Assembly: GCA_014237145.1 (NCBI GenBank) | Contig: JAAXOC010000046.1 | Location: 1-47,663 of the forward strand | Source of the DNA: ANME-2 cluster archaeon | GTDB lineage: Archaea > Halobacteriota > Methanosarcinia > Methanosarcinales > Methanocomedenaceae | Length of the DNA: 47,663 bases | Direction of reading: 5' to 3' | Program-made: the position numbers and the translations under genes | In this document: positions 34,481-47,663 of the stretch, one piece after another | Position numbering within the stretch: the stretch's first letter is position 1 | Layout of the letters: each line of letters starts with the position of its first letter | Notes under the pieces: generated by a model | Seen by the model: the letters and a program-made list of their open reading frames with translations, nothing else | The model's database searches: none | Told to the model about the DNA's origin: nothing

Positions 34481-36478
34481 ATGAAGAATACGAATAACAT
34501 AACCAACAATGAGACAGCCCAGATGATGACAGTCGAGGCTTTTATGGGGGCTTTGTTGATCATCACAGCTTTGTTATTTGTAGTATCCCAGGCCCCATCT
34601 GGTGTCCAGCAGGCGGATGCCCAATCAAAGACCCAACTCATGCATTACGGTGAAGATACAATTGACCTGCTGAAGAACAGTCCACCACCACCTGATAAAC
34701 CTGATTATGACAATAAATTGCAGTATTATTTGTCTGAAAATAAATTCGATGATTTGAACGAATTTCTTAATTATACTCTACCAGATAATGTTGCATATAA
34801 TGTCGAACTTTATGATGGAGGAAGGTATTTTACAATTATTCGAAATGGATATCCAAGTGGAAACGGGATATCCTTTAATGAGATTATAGTTACCAAGGGA
34901 GCACCTGCCGGCGGGGTTGGACGTCTCACTGGTATGTCTATAACCAATAAGAGCTTTGGTAATGGTTCTCTTATTATCCCAATGGATGAAAAGCAGAATA
35001 ATAACATAACAGCTTATAATCTTATTTTGAAAATCTCTGATCTTGGGATACCTGTATATCAATTATTGATGGATCCAAGGGGAAATAGCCTCAATGAATC
35101 AGCATACCCTATCAATACTTCACTTGATCCATGGAATGGAAGTGGCGAAACAAAAGAAAGGGATTATGCAGGTGGACCTTATGTGATTGATGTTGCTGAT
35201 TTAACACCAATTATTAAGAATCGAATAAGAGACTGGGCTGAAAATCCTATCGATGTACCATCTTGTAAAATTGACAAAATTGAATTCAATAATAATATGA
35301 CAGGCACAGAAATTAACATGATCTTTAATCTAAGCGATGGTTCTAAAAAAATCATTTACCTTACTACTAGTACTTCAAATATTAATCCAGGGAATGGTCC
35401 TGATTCCGGAAATGATTCGGAATATCTGTATATTGATACAACAAGTGTAGCATATGATGATCTTAATGAAAGTAAAATAATTGGAATTGTGATATTTAAT
35501 AAAGCGTCTTTCGATTTAACAATTTCCAATATTACTGTCGAATCAGTTGGCAAAGAACTATCAAGTATTACAATTAACGGCACGAATTGTCATGCAACGG
35601 ATAATAAAGTTGAAATTGATGGTGGTCTTACCCTTGCACATGATAGTCCATCTGAAAAAATCATAATCCACAATTCAAGTGAAGAAATTAAGTATTCCCA
35701 TACAACTTGGCTGACAGGCAGTCCCCGAATTGCAGTATATCCGGAAGCTGGGACCATGACCAACTATTTTTCTGATTCTGGAATATCTTATACCGTGCTT
35801 GATAGTTACAATATAATAAATGGAAACCTTGGAAATTATGACATTCTCATTGTACCCCACACAGAAATGATTGAAGATCGTTTGTCTGATTTTATGGTAG
35901 TAAGAAATATGATTGACTGGGTTTCTGATGGCGGCGTACTTCTTGCTGAATGTGCTTCAATTAAAGAAATCGATGATAGGGTAGAAGAGGTTGATCTGAA
36001 TAATCATACATGGCACGGGTTTATAGGTGTACAAGAATATTTCAATACCAATAATACAATTCAGCTTCTTGGACGTTCACCATATCGAGATACCCTTGGT
36101 AAGTATTTAACTGATAATTTGACTGGGAACGATGGAGCATGTTTTCATCCTCTTGCACAGTCTTACACTGAATATGGAACACTTCCTGGTACAAATGGAA
36201 CAGTTTCAGCATTTCGTTTAAATATTACTGGATTTAACCCAAAAAATAGTATAATGGCAGTACCCCAAAATGAATCTGGTGGTGTGGATCATCCAAAAAT
36301 AACCTTTATAGAAGCACCATTTGACAAAGGCACCGTAATATATCTCGCAGGACATGACCAATCAACTTTCAGCCAACAGCGAGAACGTTTAATCTTCAAC
36401 AGCATCCTGTATTCAACTACAGCAAAAGTATATTCATACGGCCTGTTAGAAATCCGGATAACGATGTGGTATAAATGA
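34481..36478 (+). CDS. Pilin-like N-terminus fused to large surface domain (DUF7288-like)
   Basis: A 665-residue protein. TAQMMTVEAFMGALLIITAL and the following LFVVSQ make the pilin-like hydrophobic start, with the acidic residue in TVEAF. After a beta-rich region (100-390), residues about 410-640 form a second domain: PRIAVYPEAGTMTNYFSDSG, NYDILIVPHTEMIEDR, DWVSDGGVLLAECASI, GTVIYLAGHDQS. This resembles the Rossmann-like class I glutamine amidotransferase-type fold found in DUF4159/BatE-like surface proteins, without a clear catalytic triad. It may serve as a binding module. GTG at 34472 is a possible alternative start. Confidence 0.7.
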   Translation: MKNTNNITNNETAQMMTVEAFMGALLIITALLFVVSQAPSGVQQADAQSKTQLMHYGEDTIDLLKNSPPPPDKPDYDNKLQYYLSENKFDDLNEFLNYTLPDNVAYNVELYDGGRYFTIIRNGYPSGNGISFNEIIVTKGAPAGGVGRLTGMSITNKSFGNGSLIIPMDEKQNNNITAYNLILKISDLGIPVYQLLMDPRGNSLNESAYPINTSLDPWNGSGETKERDYAGGPYVIDVADLTPIIKNRIRDWAENPIDVPSCKIDKIEFNNNMTGTEINMIFNLSDGSKKIIYLTTSTSNINPGNGPDSGNDSEYLYIDTTSVAYDDLNESKIIGIVIFNKASFDLTISNITVESVGKELSSITINGTNCHATDNKVEIDGGLTLAHDSPSEKIIIHNSSEEIKYSHTTWLTGSPRIAVYPEAGTMTNYFSDSGISYTVLDSYNIINGNLGNYDILIVPHTEMIEDRLSDFMVVRNMIDWVSDGGVLLAECASIKEIDDRVEEVDLNNHTWHGFIGVQEYFNTNNTIQLLGRSPYRDTLGKYLTDNLTGNDGACFHPLAQSYTEYGTLPGTNGTVSAFRLNITGFNPKNSIMAVPQNESGGVDHPKITFIEAPFDKGTVIYLAGHDQSTFSQQRERLIFNSILYSTTAKVYSYGLLEIRITMWYK

Positions 36479-37683
36479 AAGATAAAGTCTGTTTTAAATC
36501 CGACACATCGGCACAGATAATCATACTTTCAGGTTTTGTAATAGCCATTATTGTTCTCGGGATGGGGACAGTCCTTTATTCTGCAGCCAATTCCGGGCAG
36601 CAAACATCCATACTACAATCAGACAGGGCATATGATTATTTTGAAAATATCAGAGAAGAATATGGAATTGCATTAATGGTCTCATCTGAGAAAGGTGAAA
36701 TTGACCCTTTTAATGATTCCAATACAACAATAATTCTCGAATTCGAGGATAGAATGAAGACAATAGTGGAATCTCACGGCTTTGTCCTGAACTTCACAAG
36801 GTATGAGTACTTCTCAGATAGAAAGCGAGGCAGTGTCAATATTTTATTTACAGACGGGAAAAAAGTATTCAATGATACTGTTATCTATTGTCTGGTTACC
36901 GGTAGGATCATCTATGATACTATATCGCCGGGAAATATCACTGATCTGGGAGCAGGAACTTATCCTTGGTGTGAAGGAGATGGAGTAGTATTGTTTAACT
37001 GGACTGCTGTAGGCGACGATGACTATGATGATGACACTTCAGCTAATAAGTATGAAGTCCGTTATTCTAATTCTTCAATCAAAAATTTGGCTGACTTTGA
37101 GAATGCAATATTATGGGGATTTCTTTACGGTGCATTGAAAAATGGTAGTGAAGAAAATCGTTTTGTTTATGATATTGACCCTGGTAACTGGTACTTTGCA
37201 GTAAGAGTTTATGATGAAGCAGGTAATCCGTCTAATATTTCAAATACTGTTGCTGCAGAACCTTCTGGCTGGGCTCCGGAAATATATAATATTACTGCAA
37301 ATAACGAGACCAGTACTTTCACAAAAGATGACCCAAATCAACCCAATCTGTTTGCGAAAAAGGGTGATAATGTTACTATTAAGTTCCAAGTTAGTGATAG
37401 GGATAATGATAATGTGACTATCAGCTTAATGATAAGAAATCGAACTTTAAATTCCACCGGTTGGAATTATGGAGATTGGTTTGAAAGTGGTAATTGGTCA
37501 ATGGGCAATTATAGCTATCAGATATTATCTTATAATAATATCACAGAAATTAACGAGAGTTGGGAATATTATTTCAATATTTCAGATAATAGTACTTGTC
37601 TAACCGATCCGAAAATGAGGTCTGTTCCTTCAGGTGCTCCTTATAACTATTATTGGATTAAGAAGTCAATCAAAGGAATATGA
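36475..37683 (+). CDS. Pilin-like surface protein with Ig-like domains
   Basis: A 402-residue protein overlapping the previous gene as ATGA. MKDKVCFKSDTSAQIIILSG and FVIAIIVLGMGTVLY give the charged leader and hydrophobic helix. Residues about 150-260 look like a fibronectin type III-like domain (ITDLGAGTYPWCEGDGVVLF, RVYDEAGNPSNISN), and 270-380 an Ig-like domain. Many NxS/T sequons fit glycosylation. It is last intact member of the operon, and its stop overlaps the ATG of a broken DNRLRE segment (ATGA), which may once have been its C-terminus. Confidence 0.72.
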   Translation: MKDKVCFKSDTSAQIIILSGFVIAIIVLGMGTVLYSAANSGQQTSILQSDRAYDYFENIREEYGIALMVSSEKGEIDPFNDSNTTIILEFEDRMKTIVESHGFVLNFTRYEYFSDRKRGSVNILFTDGKKVFNDTVIYCLVTGRIIYDTISPGNITDLGAGTYPWCEGDGVVLFNWTAVGDDDYDDDTSANKYEVRYSNSSIKNLADFENAILWGFLYGALKNGSEENRFVYDIDPGNWYFAVRVYDEAGNPSNISNTVAAEPSGWAPEIYNITANNETSTFTKDDPNQPNLFAKKGDNVTIKFQVSDRDNDNVTISLMIRNRTLNSTGWNYGDWFESGNWSMGNYSYQILSYNNITEINESWEYYFNISDNSTCLTDPKMRSVPSGAPYNYYWIKKSIKGI

Positions 37684-38067
37684 GACCGTTGTCCTTGATT
37701 GAAGATTTGTCAATGAGACATATTATAGATAATAGTTCAGTAAATACAAACTATGGTAATAATTCTACAATAAATGTTAGAGACGTTCAAAATCTCTACG
37801 GTCTTATTAAGTTTGATTTATCTTCCATTCCAACCAGTGCAACTATTGAATCTGCAACTATTTCCTTATATCTTAATACAACTGTAAATACCAAAAAAGT
37901 CAGTTTCCATCGTGTACTACAAGATTGGAATGAGGATGATGTTATGGAACAATTGGTATTTACCAAGCAATTATAGTCTATCTGTAAATATTTCAGGTGA
38001 CATTAGTGTAGAACAGTATTATTTTGGGACCAGTTTTTACTCGGGCACAGTATCCATTCTCAAATAA
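37680..38067 (+). pseudogene. DNRLRE-domain fragment, frameshifted
   Basis: The first part reads HIIDNSSVNTNYGNNSTINV, LIKFDLSSIPTSATIESATI, FHRVLQDWNEDDV, a DNRLRE domain of the type found on archaeal surface proteins. At about 37942 the normal DVTWNN motif has lost two bases, so the frame jumps; after the jump it continues NWYLPSNYSLSVNISG, ISVEQYYFGTSFYSG and ends TAA at 38065-38067. The domain is also cut short, since a transposase remnant begins 43 bp later. The decay probably accompanied IS insertion. Confidence 0.7.
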
Positions 38068-38110
38068 TTCGTAAGATATTTTAATAAAAACGTCACTGAT
38101 TTAGTTGTAT

Positions 38111-39285
38111 ATGACTAAACGAAAAGTGATTGTTGAACTTGATATCAACGACGATAGAATCAACAGTATCGAAGATCTTGAGCAGTAGATCCTTGCCCAG
38201 GATATCTATGGGCAAATTGCCAGGAAGTATCTCGATAGTTTGCAGGATGATATGGCACAACACGTGAATGCAAGAAAAGGTAGCAAAAATGTGCATATAA
38301 AAACACACCATTTTGAATTTGATTTACAAGCAAAGAGAACACTCAACGATATGGGAAAAAAACGTTCATAGTGCCTTATTTGCATAACAGAGTTAAAAAC
38401 ATGCTTAATTACATGTACTATCCTTCATGGAAATATCTCTGCACAATCGTATCATTCTCAGAAGCATCTTTTCTAATTGGCATTCTGCAGGAAATCAAAG
38501 TAAGTCCTTTCAAATTAAAGAAGATATTCTATGAAAACGACTCGCTACCCGTTAAACATTCAATCTATTCACAATACGATGGCCAAACTATTGGCGCCAT
38601 AATCATCGATGATACTAAATCAAAAAGAAGATCGGGCGGTCGTCCCAGCATCAAGGGTGTTTTAGGGCTCAATTTGGAATTGGAGGAAGAATATCTACTA
38701 TACCTGGGTACGGCTAAGAGTTGGTCAGAAACATTAACCCACATTAAAAATAATTGTGGATAGTCTGATGACGTCTATGCCGTGTGCGATGGGGACGGTA
38801 AATTACAATTGAATCTGGAGACATATGGATATAGAATTCAACAATATACAAATCATTTTGTTAAAACTTCGATGTATTATTTGTGGAAGGAGCAATATCC
38901 AAAAGAGGATCGAATGAGAATCAAAAAAGATATCAGCAGAATCATTTTGACATTGAAAAATTCAGTGAAAAAGCACAGAAAAGATTCTGATTTTGCGAGA
39001 CTCAAATGGAGAATAGATAAAACTCAAGAAGAGTTGCTGGTAATTGCCAATGAGTTACTATCAAAAAATAAAGATAGTAATGCTGGCAAATTCATTCTCA
39101 AAACCGGGGGCAAAGTAACGCTATTTGCAGAATTAGCAACAAAGGGAATACAGATTCCAGATAACAATAATCATGTCGAAAACCTGATGGGAATCGTCGG
39201 GCAGAAGGTGAAAAATAATCGTCAGTCCTGGGTTGACGCAAATCTGAATATTATGCTGAACACTATCTGGCACATAATCTCATAG
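38111..39285 (+). pseudogene. Broken transposase, ISLre2/ISH6-like
   Basis: A transposase of about 390 codons read in two frames. Part one (38111-38362) starts MTKRKVIVELDINDDRINSI and has an in-frame TAG at 38186. At A7 (38356-38362) the frame must move by -1 to continue as KTFIVPYLHNRVKNML. Part two holds VYAVCDGDG (catalytic Asp region), then PDNNNHVENLMG with the catalytic Glu and RQSWVDANLNIM; it has a second in-frame TAG at 38761. The element lies right after the broken DNRLRE gene, so it probably inserted there. The -1 shift could be programmed or a base missing from the A-run. Element ends are not determined. Confidence 0.72.
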
Positions 39286-39363
39286 ATCTGATCTGGAAGT
39301 GTACTGAGAACTTCACCAGTGTTACTGGATATTTTTGATCGATTTTTTGTGCCCCAAATCTAT

Positions 39364-39643
39364 ACTAGTGTCGAGTCAACCATACAATATCGCTAGATAT
39401 ATTATCTGACACTGTTCCATTTCCCAGTTATTTTTAAGACGCAGATTTACACTGATTTACGCAGATTTAAGGTTGTATCTGCGTAACCTGCACGCCCTTA
39501 AGGCGTAGCAGGCATTCACTTCCCGCGGAAGTGAATGTATCAGTGTAAATCTGCGTCTAATATAATTATTGAAATAATTTGATTTTAGAATTGTGCCCTA
39601 TGCCCTTCATAATCTTACACTTGAAGGTTGACTCGACACTAGT
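39364..39643. mobile_element. 280-bp MITE related to the IS630 element at 46733
   Basis: The ends are perfect 18-bp inverted repeats (39364-39381 and 39626-39643, ACTAGTGTCGAGTCAACC and its reverse complement). The IS630-type element at 46733-46750 has the same end with one change. The first 40 bp of both elements are also alike. No transposase is inside, so it is a nonautonomous derivative mobilised in trans. TA flanks the left end, as expected for IS630/Tc1-type insertion. The centre is a large palindrome (39437-39558). Confidence 0.75.
39437..39558. repeat. Palindromic core of the MITE
   Basis: Twenty-base arms at 39437-39456 (AGACGCAGATTTACACTGAT) and 39539-39558 are perfect reverse complements. 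Inside are two more hairpins: CCTGC...GCAGG around ACGCC...GGCGT (about 39487-39512) and TTCACTTCC-N3-GGAAGTGAA (39515-39535). Similar GCAGATTTACACTG repeats are spread through many archaeal and bacterial genomes. Confidence 0.7.
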
Positions 39644-40340
39644 CCCAAAAAATTCATAGATTTTGTGCGTGAAACCCTGTTGAAATCAATTTAACTGACA
39701 CTACGGCGCATTTTAAAGATATTTGCATTACACGCGTTCGCAGCTACAGCTTTTGTACCTGCCTGTTTTCCATTATCCGAACTCTGCCCAGGGCGCCCTG
39801 CAGTAGCCACTATTCCAGACGTCGCTACATTCCCTGTCGTCTATGCAATCCAACTGGTGCCGTTTGCTCTGGGGAACGTGTCCCCATCGGCGGTGCGGCT
39901 CCATCAACACGTACATGCCGCGCGCAAGTTGTCTTGACACAGACGGCAGGCCCGGTGTAGGGTGTAAACTGGATGTAAGTATGAAAATCGCAGTCAATCA
40001 ACCTGTTTTAGCCCCACCAGATCACGCCACAGGTAGGGCGAATTCACAATCGCAGGAGTGCGGGCACAAAACAAGAGTGTATCCTGAAATACAGCGGCGT
40101 ACTTGCAAGCACTTATGGCTGTCGTACGACTCAATCTGTAAATCTAGACTATTAATAAATAACCTGTGTCAACCGGATGGACCACTATACTTTTCACAAA
40201 GGTGGTTCAATTTGTTGAAATTATATATGGATATCTCAAGAAAATGCCATTCATTTCGCATTTTCTAAGCATGCATGAATGTATATACTTTCATATATGC
40301 TAAAAAGAGCTAATGTTTTTATTGTAAAAACGATAATAAC
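39644..40340. other. Unassigned region with a GC-rich block
   Basis: 39720-40140 is richer in GC than its surroundings and contains short open frames on both strands, but none has residues I recognise and none has a good ribosome binding site. It could be the decayed 3' end of a mobile-element gene. The part after 40160 is AT-rich, leading to the rRNA promoters. Confidence 0.35.
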
Positions 40341-40346
40341 CGCAAT

Positions 40347-40502
40347 GGTTATATACTAATGTCACTTTGTAGGGGTTCGCTCAATTGGGTTGGCTACCAT
40401 ACCATCCTGCTGAGAGATTATCTATATCAGGTATTATTTGACTTGCGCAAACATCGCATTTAACAGGCAAGAAAAGCCTTATATACCATTGAATATATAT
40501 AG
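40347..40502 (+). promoter_or_regulatory. Tandem TATA boxes upstream of the rRNA operon
   Basis: Good TATA elements are seen at about 40347-40358 (GGTTATATACTA), 40477-40487 (CCTTATATACC) and 40491-40502 (GAATATATATAG). Multiple stacked promoters are usual for archaeal rRNA operons. Confidence 0.5.
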
Positions 40503-40682
40503 AAAAGCCCAGTGTGTGATTAAAAATCGCATGCAGGGGACAGATGCAAAATATTAATATAATTTTTGCATTCATTTATCACCACCTTATTTGCCGAGGT
40601 CATTTCCCGGCGTCGACCCGGATTTTGGGAATTGTCCCGAAAGTGAAGGGTTGCTCTCCGACCTTGGCACAATCATAAATGG

Positions 40683-40760
40683 AGACGAGATGGAACATTC
40701 TCGTCCGACGTTAGTATTGGCAGTTCGGTTAATTCTGATCGGTAGTGTATATATATATAC
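40683..40760 (+). promoter_or_regulatory. rRNA leader hairpin and proximal TATA element
   Basis: GACGAGA...TCTCGTC (40683-40705) forms a strong hairpin in the leader, and TGTATATATATATAC (40746-40760) is a further TATA-like element about 80 bp before the 16S 5' end. The hairpin could be part of pre-rRNA processing. Confidence 0.4.
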
Positions 40761-40838
40761 ATTATCGGGAATTAATTGGACAATACACCAAAACCCAAAA
40801 ATTCCGATAAAAATCATTTCCTTTGTGTGTGATCAACA

Positions 40839-42310
<1,472 letters not shown>

Positions 42311-42463
42311 AACGCAACGCCCAGACATTTAATCTGGACGCACTGCCGATCAGAAGCCGAAAAACTGCCAGTACAATGAATGATTCGATGGCCACGAAGC
42401 CAACTGATGTATCCCGTTGGGTCGCCAACGTTTAATTAATGTTGGCAGGCCAGACACATCAGA

Positions 42464-42567
42464 GGGCTCGTAGATCAGTTGGAAGATCGCTGCCTTTGCA
42501 ACTATGGGTGCGAAAGTACCCTACGCAAAACAGGCAGAGGCCCTGGGTTCGAGTCCCAGCGGGTCCA
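42464..42567 (+). tRNA. tRNA-Ala(TGC) with a 31-nt intron
   Basis: The acceptor GGGCTCG pairs with CGGGTCC before discriminator A at 42567. The anticodon arm is CTGCC (42490-42494), loop TTTGCA with anticodon TGC at 42497-42499, then an intron 42501-42531, then A and GGCAG (42533-42537). The T arm GGGTTCGAGTCCC is normal. Without the intron the tRNA is 73 nt. Inside the intron GGGT...ACCC forms a hairpin and GCAA can pair with the anticodon side, as in a bulge-helix-bulge splice site at position 37/38. It lies in the 16S-23S spacer, a common place for tRNA-Ala in Euryarchaeota. No CCA is encoded. Confidence 0.9.
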
Positions 42568-42808
42568 TTGCAGTCACTCTGACCAGTAGCGGGTCGTACA
42601 TGTATGAAATTTTGCAGGTTCCATACGTGGACAATGCTCGTGATATGGAAAGAATGGCTGAATAAATAATATTCATAAACCGATGCACTTAGGATCGTAA
42701 TGGCCTTAAGGAAGGGTTGAGAGCGGATCACAAGACCTGTGATCAAGTTGTATGATACCGTGTATAAGCGAAGTGCAAACTGGACGCTTACTGAAATATA
42801 GTAAAGCG

Positions 42809-45745
<2,937 letters not shown>

Positions 45746-45832
45746 CTATAAAGTAGGATTGTTCAGAATGTGAGTCCTTCGGGGCTCATTTCAGGCGATA
45801 TTCAGTTTGTACTTCGCTATACACAATCATGT

Positions 45833-45963
45833 GTGAGTGTAGCGGCCATAGCGGAGGGGAAACTCCTGTACCCATCCCGAACACAGCAGATTAGCCTTCC
45901 TACGTTCCTTACTGTACTGAGGTGCGAGAGCCCTCGGGAACTCTGGATCGCTGCTATGCTCAC
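45833..45963 (+). rRNA. rrf: 5S ribosomal RNA
   Basis: GTGAGTGTAGC (45833-45843) pairs with GCTGCTATGCTCAC (to 45963) to form an 11-bp stem I. GCGGCCATAGCGG, CCCATCCCGAACAC and GTACTGAGGTGCGAGAGCC are typical 5S segments. The mature RNA is probably a few bases shorter at each end. It lies about 90 bp after 23S in the same operon. Confidence 0.92.
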
Positions 45964-46024
45964 TTACTTCTTATTTTAATAAATATCAATTTAAGTATTT
46001 CGCTAAAAAACCTAACAGATTCAT

Positions 46025-46700
46025 TTATCTAATACACCTCACTGAAGATATTACTCCTAATTTATTTCTCACCCATTCTTCAATAAGAAGAATAAATACA
46101 TCAAACCTAAACAAGTCATATTTTATAGTCATCGGACCTGTTTTAACAATCGAAAAATACCTTCTTTGAAGACAAAGCCATACATTTTTAAGAAGAAATG
46201 AGATCAATGCATAAAAATATCTAATTGTTGCATTTTTAGATGATCTTCTCGGTCGAACTATATTTCTTATTCTGTATGATGCCTCAATAGCGAACCTTTT
46301 TCTATAAATTGTACTAACTTTTCTCGGGGACCAGTTAACACCAAAAACAACAAAACCACTGCAATGTCCAGCAGAATTTTTTTCTGAGAGTTTTTCATGG
46401 TATAAGTATCACATCTGCTCTTAGTTTCATTGAGAATCTGCTTGATTTTTGCTACTTTTTTGACAACGGGGACTATATATGGAATCTAATCTGTCTTCAA
46501 AAATTTAAATACGTCAATTGAATAAAACTCTTTAACTAAACAAAGAATTTTGATCCTAAAATTTAACCTTTTGATTAAATCTATGAAATAGCCAAGATAT
46601 TCAACCTTTGATTTGCCTTTTTCCACAGGCAGAACCGATTGAAGATTCCCGTTGAAAATTGACCTTTTTTTCCCACCAATTTTGACCCACCCTTATATGA
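46025..46700 (-). pseudogene. Broken DDE transposase, IS4/ISH3-like
   Basis: Minus-strand remnant running from about 46700 to a TAA at 46025-46027. Readable parts: IFNGNLQSVLPVEKG, VEYLGYFIDLIKRLNF, FYSIDVFKFLKTD, then an in-frame TAG (46488-46486), IPYIVPVVKK, KSRCDTYTMKN, and after a -1 shift at A7 (46377-46383) GVNWSPRKVSTIYRKRF with AIEASYRIRN, the catalytic Glu region typical of IS4-superfamily DDE transposases. The N-terminus is missing. Family assignment within IS4/ISH3 is from memory of motifs. It is bounded on the upstream side by the IS630-type element. Confidence 0.65.
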
Positions 46701-46732
46701 CCATTAATACCTTTTAATAGTAACTATATTCC

Positions 46733-46750
46733 ACTAGTGTCAAGTCAACC
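46733..46750 (+). repeat. Left terminal inverted repeat of the IS630-type element
   Basis: ACTAGTGTCAAGTCAACC, differing by one base from the ends of the MITE at 39364-39643. The matching right end would lie outside the window or is lost. Confidence 0.65.
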
Positions 46751-46809
46751 CTATAATGTTGTAAAGTATATATCATATGTCCTCCATATTCAACTTGAGG
46801 GGATTGAAT

Positions 46810-47579
46810 ATGAAGAAATACATCGTGACGCTTACTAAAGATGAACGCGAAACTCTTAGGGCACTTACTTCAAAGGGAAAACATAAATCAAAGAAAATTC
46901 TCAACGCTCTGATTCTACTTGGATGCGATGAGGGTGAGTATCAGATAAAACATTCGACCAACGAAGAAATTGCCCACATCCTGAACATAAGTATGAGAAA
47001 GATTGACCGAGTGAAGGAACGTTTTGTCTCGGAAGGTATCGAGGTTGCCCTCAACGGAAGAAAGAGAAACCGCATCTACGATAAAAAAGCTGACGGTGAT
47101 TTTGAAGCTCATTTGGTTGCAGTGAGTTGCGGTGAGCCACCCGAAGGCTTTGCGAGATGGTCTCTGAGGTTGTTAGCCGACAAGGTTGTTGAACTCGAAT
47201 ATATTGATAGCATCTCCCATGAAACGGTACGCCGTATCCTAAAAAAAACGAAATCAAGCCTTGGAAGCAAAAAGGTTGGGTAATTCCTCCAAAGCAAAAC
47301 GGTAACTTTGTTGCAAATATGGAAATAGTGTTGGATGTTTACAAACGTCCGTTTGATCCACGATATCCTGTTGTATGCATGGACGAATCCCCTAAGCAGC
47401 TGATTGTAGAGACAAGAATTCCGATTCCGGGTTCGCCCGGGCATCCGACCATGCATGATTATGAATACAGGCGTTGCGGTATGTGCAATATTTTTATCGC
47501 CTGTGAACCATTGGCAGGAAAGCGCATGGTGAAAGTCACAGAAAGAAGAACTAAGCAGGATTGGGCTTATTTAGCATGA
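46810..47579 (+). pseudogene. Broken IS630-family transposase
   Basis: Starts MKKYIVTLTKDERETLRALT with GAGGGGATT upstream. The N-terminal helix-turn-helix and linker are intact to RRILKK. At A8 (47241-47248) the frame must move by -1 to continue NEIKPWKQKGWVIPPKQNG, then YPVVCMDESPKQL with the first catalytic Asp, and AGKRMVKVTERRTKQDWAYL. It then ends at TGA (47577-47579), where the family normally continues with the second Asp and the Glu, so the catalytic domain is truncated. The 3' sequence after about 47566 belongs to something else. Confidence 0.75.
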
Positions 47580-47591
47580 AAGTACCCTCAG

Positions 47592-47649
47592 TCTTAACAT
47601 CCCGTGACTATCGTTGTAAAGAAAACAACAATTTTCTGGGATGTTAAGA
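47592..47649. repeat. 12-bp inverted repeat after the IS630 truncation
   Basis: TCTTAACATCCC (47592-47603) and GGGATGTTAAGA (47638-47649) are perfect reverse complements with a 34-nt loop. They follow directly on the point where the IS630 transposase is cut. This could be the end of another mobile element that continues beyond the window. Confidence 0.45.
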
Positions 47650-47663
47650 TCAAAGATATTTAT

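Noticed and set aside
38186-38763. Pyrrolysine-encoding transposase as a firm call
   Set aside because: TAG ends many ordinary genes in this window, and the gene also has a frame change, so decay or error is more likely.
39843-40268. 141-residue open frame as a gene
   Set aside because: No ribosome binding site, unnatural Cys/Arg/Trp-rich composition and no recognisable motif; probably spurious.

Overview
The window comes from a euryarchaeon of the Methanosarcinales or a close methane- or alkane-oxidising relative. Evidence: archaeal 16S, 23S and 5S rRNA with a tRNA-Ala in the spacer, type A archaeal RNase P RNA, CofH (F420 chromophore synthesis), the archaeal shikimate route starting from ADTH synthase and dehydroquinate synthase II, Methanosarcina-type S-layer and PGF-CTERM surface proteins, and TATA-type promoters. 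The genus cannot be settled by eye.

Layout. 1-3600: interspersed repeats, an Old Yellow Enzyme family reductase, a CGGC-domain protein and an unknown conserved protein. 3700-6700: mobile debris, comprising a group II intron remnant, an IS110 element with a probable bridge-RNA leader, a nested palindrome and a stranded PGF-CTERM tail. 7000-13000: a lipoprotein, a 1547-residue M6-type surface protease and a transglutaminase-like membrane protein. 13500-16700: a metallo-beta-lactamase-fold protein, a thioredoxin with a premature stop, and an AAA_14/DUF4143 ATPase beneath six palindromes spaced exactly 32 bp apart. 16745-21788: the minus-strand operon aroA'-aroB'-aroD-aroE-tyrA, carrying aromatic precursor synthesis from ADTH to the tyrosine branch, with overlapping junctions, a GTG start and a probable CTG start. 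22000-24800: a 31-residue basic protein, an HD phosphohydrolase, a UPF0280 protein and a catalytically degenerate MNT-like nucleotidyltransferase.

25152-29008 is a tightly coupled pair, a STAND/Orc-like AAA ATPase and an 877-residue protein with an unrecognised N-terminal half and a TPR array. It is the best candidate here for an undescribed system. RNase P RNA follows on the opposite strand, then a PGF-CTERM lipoprotein operon, cofH, and a five-gene operon of proteins with type IV pilin-like N-termini (32161-37683) that ends in a broken DNRLRE-domain gene.

38000-47663: broken transposases of three families and a 280-bp MITE surround the rRNA operon (40839-45963), whose tRNA-Ala(TGC) carries a 31-nt intron. 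All three broken transposases change frame by -1 at a run of seven or eight A residues, and all three of their in-frame stops are TAG. This is either real biology or a homopolymer sequencing artefact and should be resolved first.
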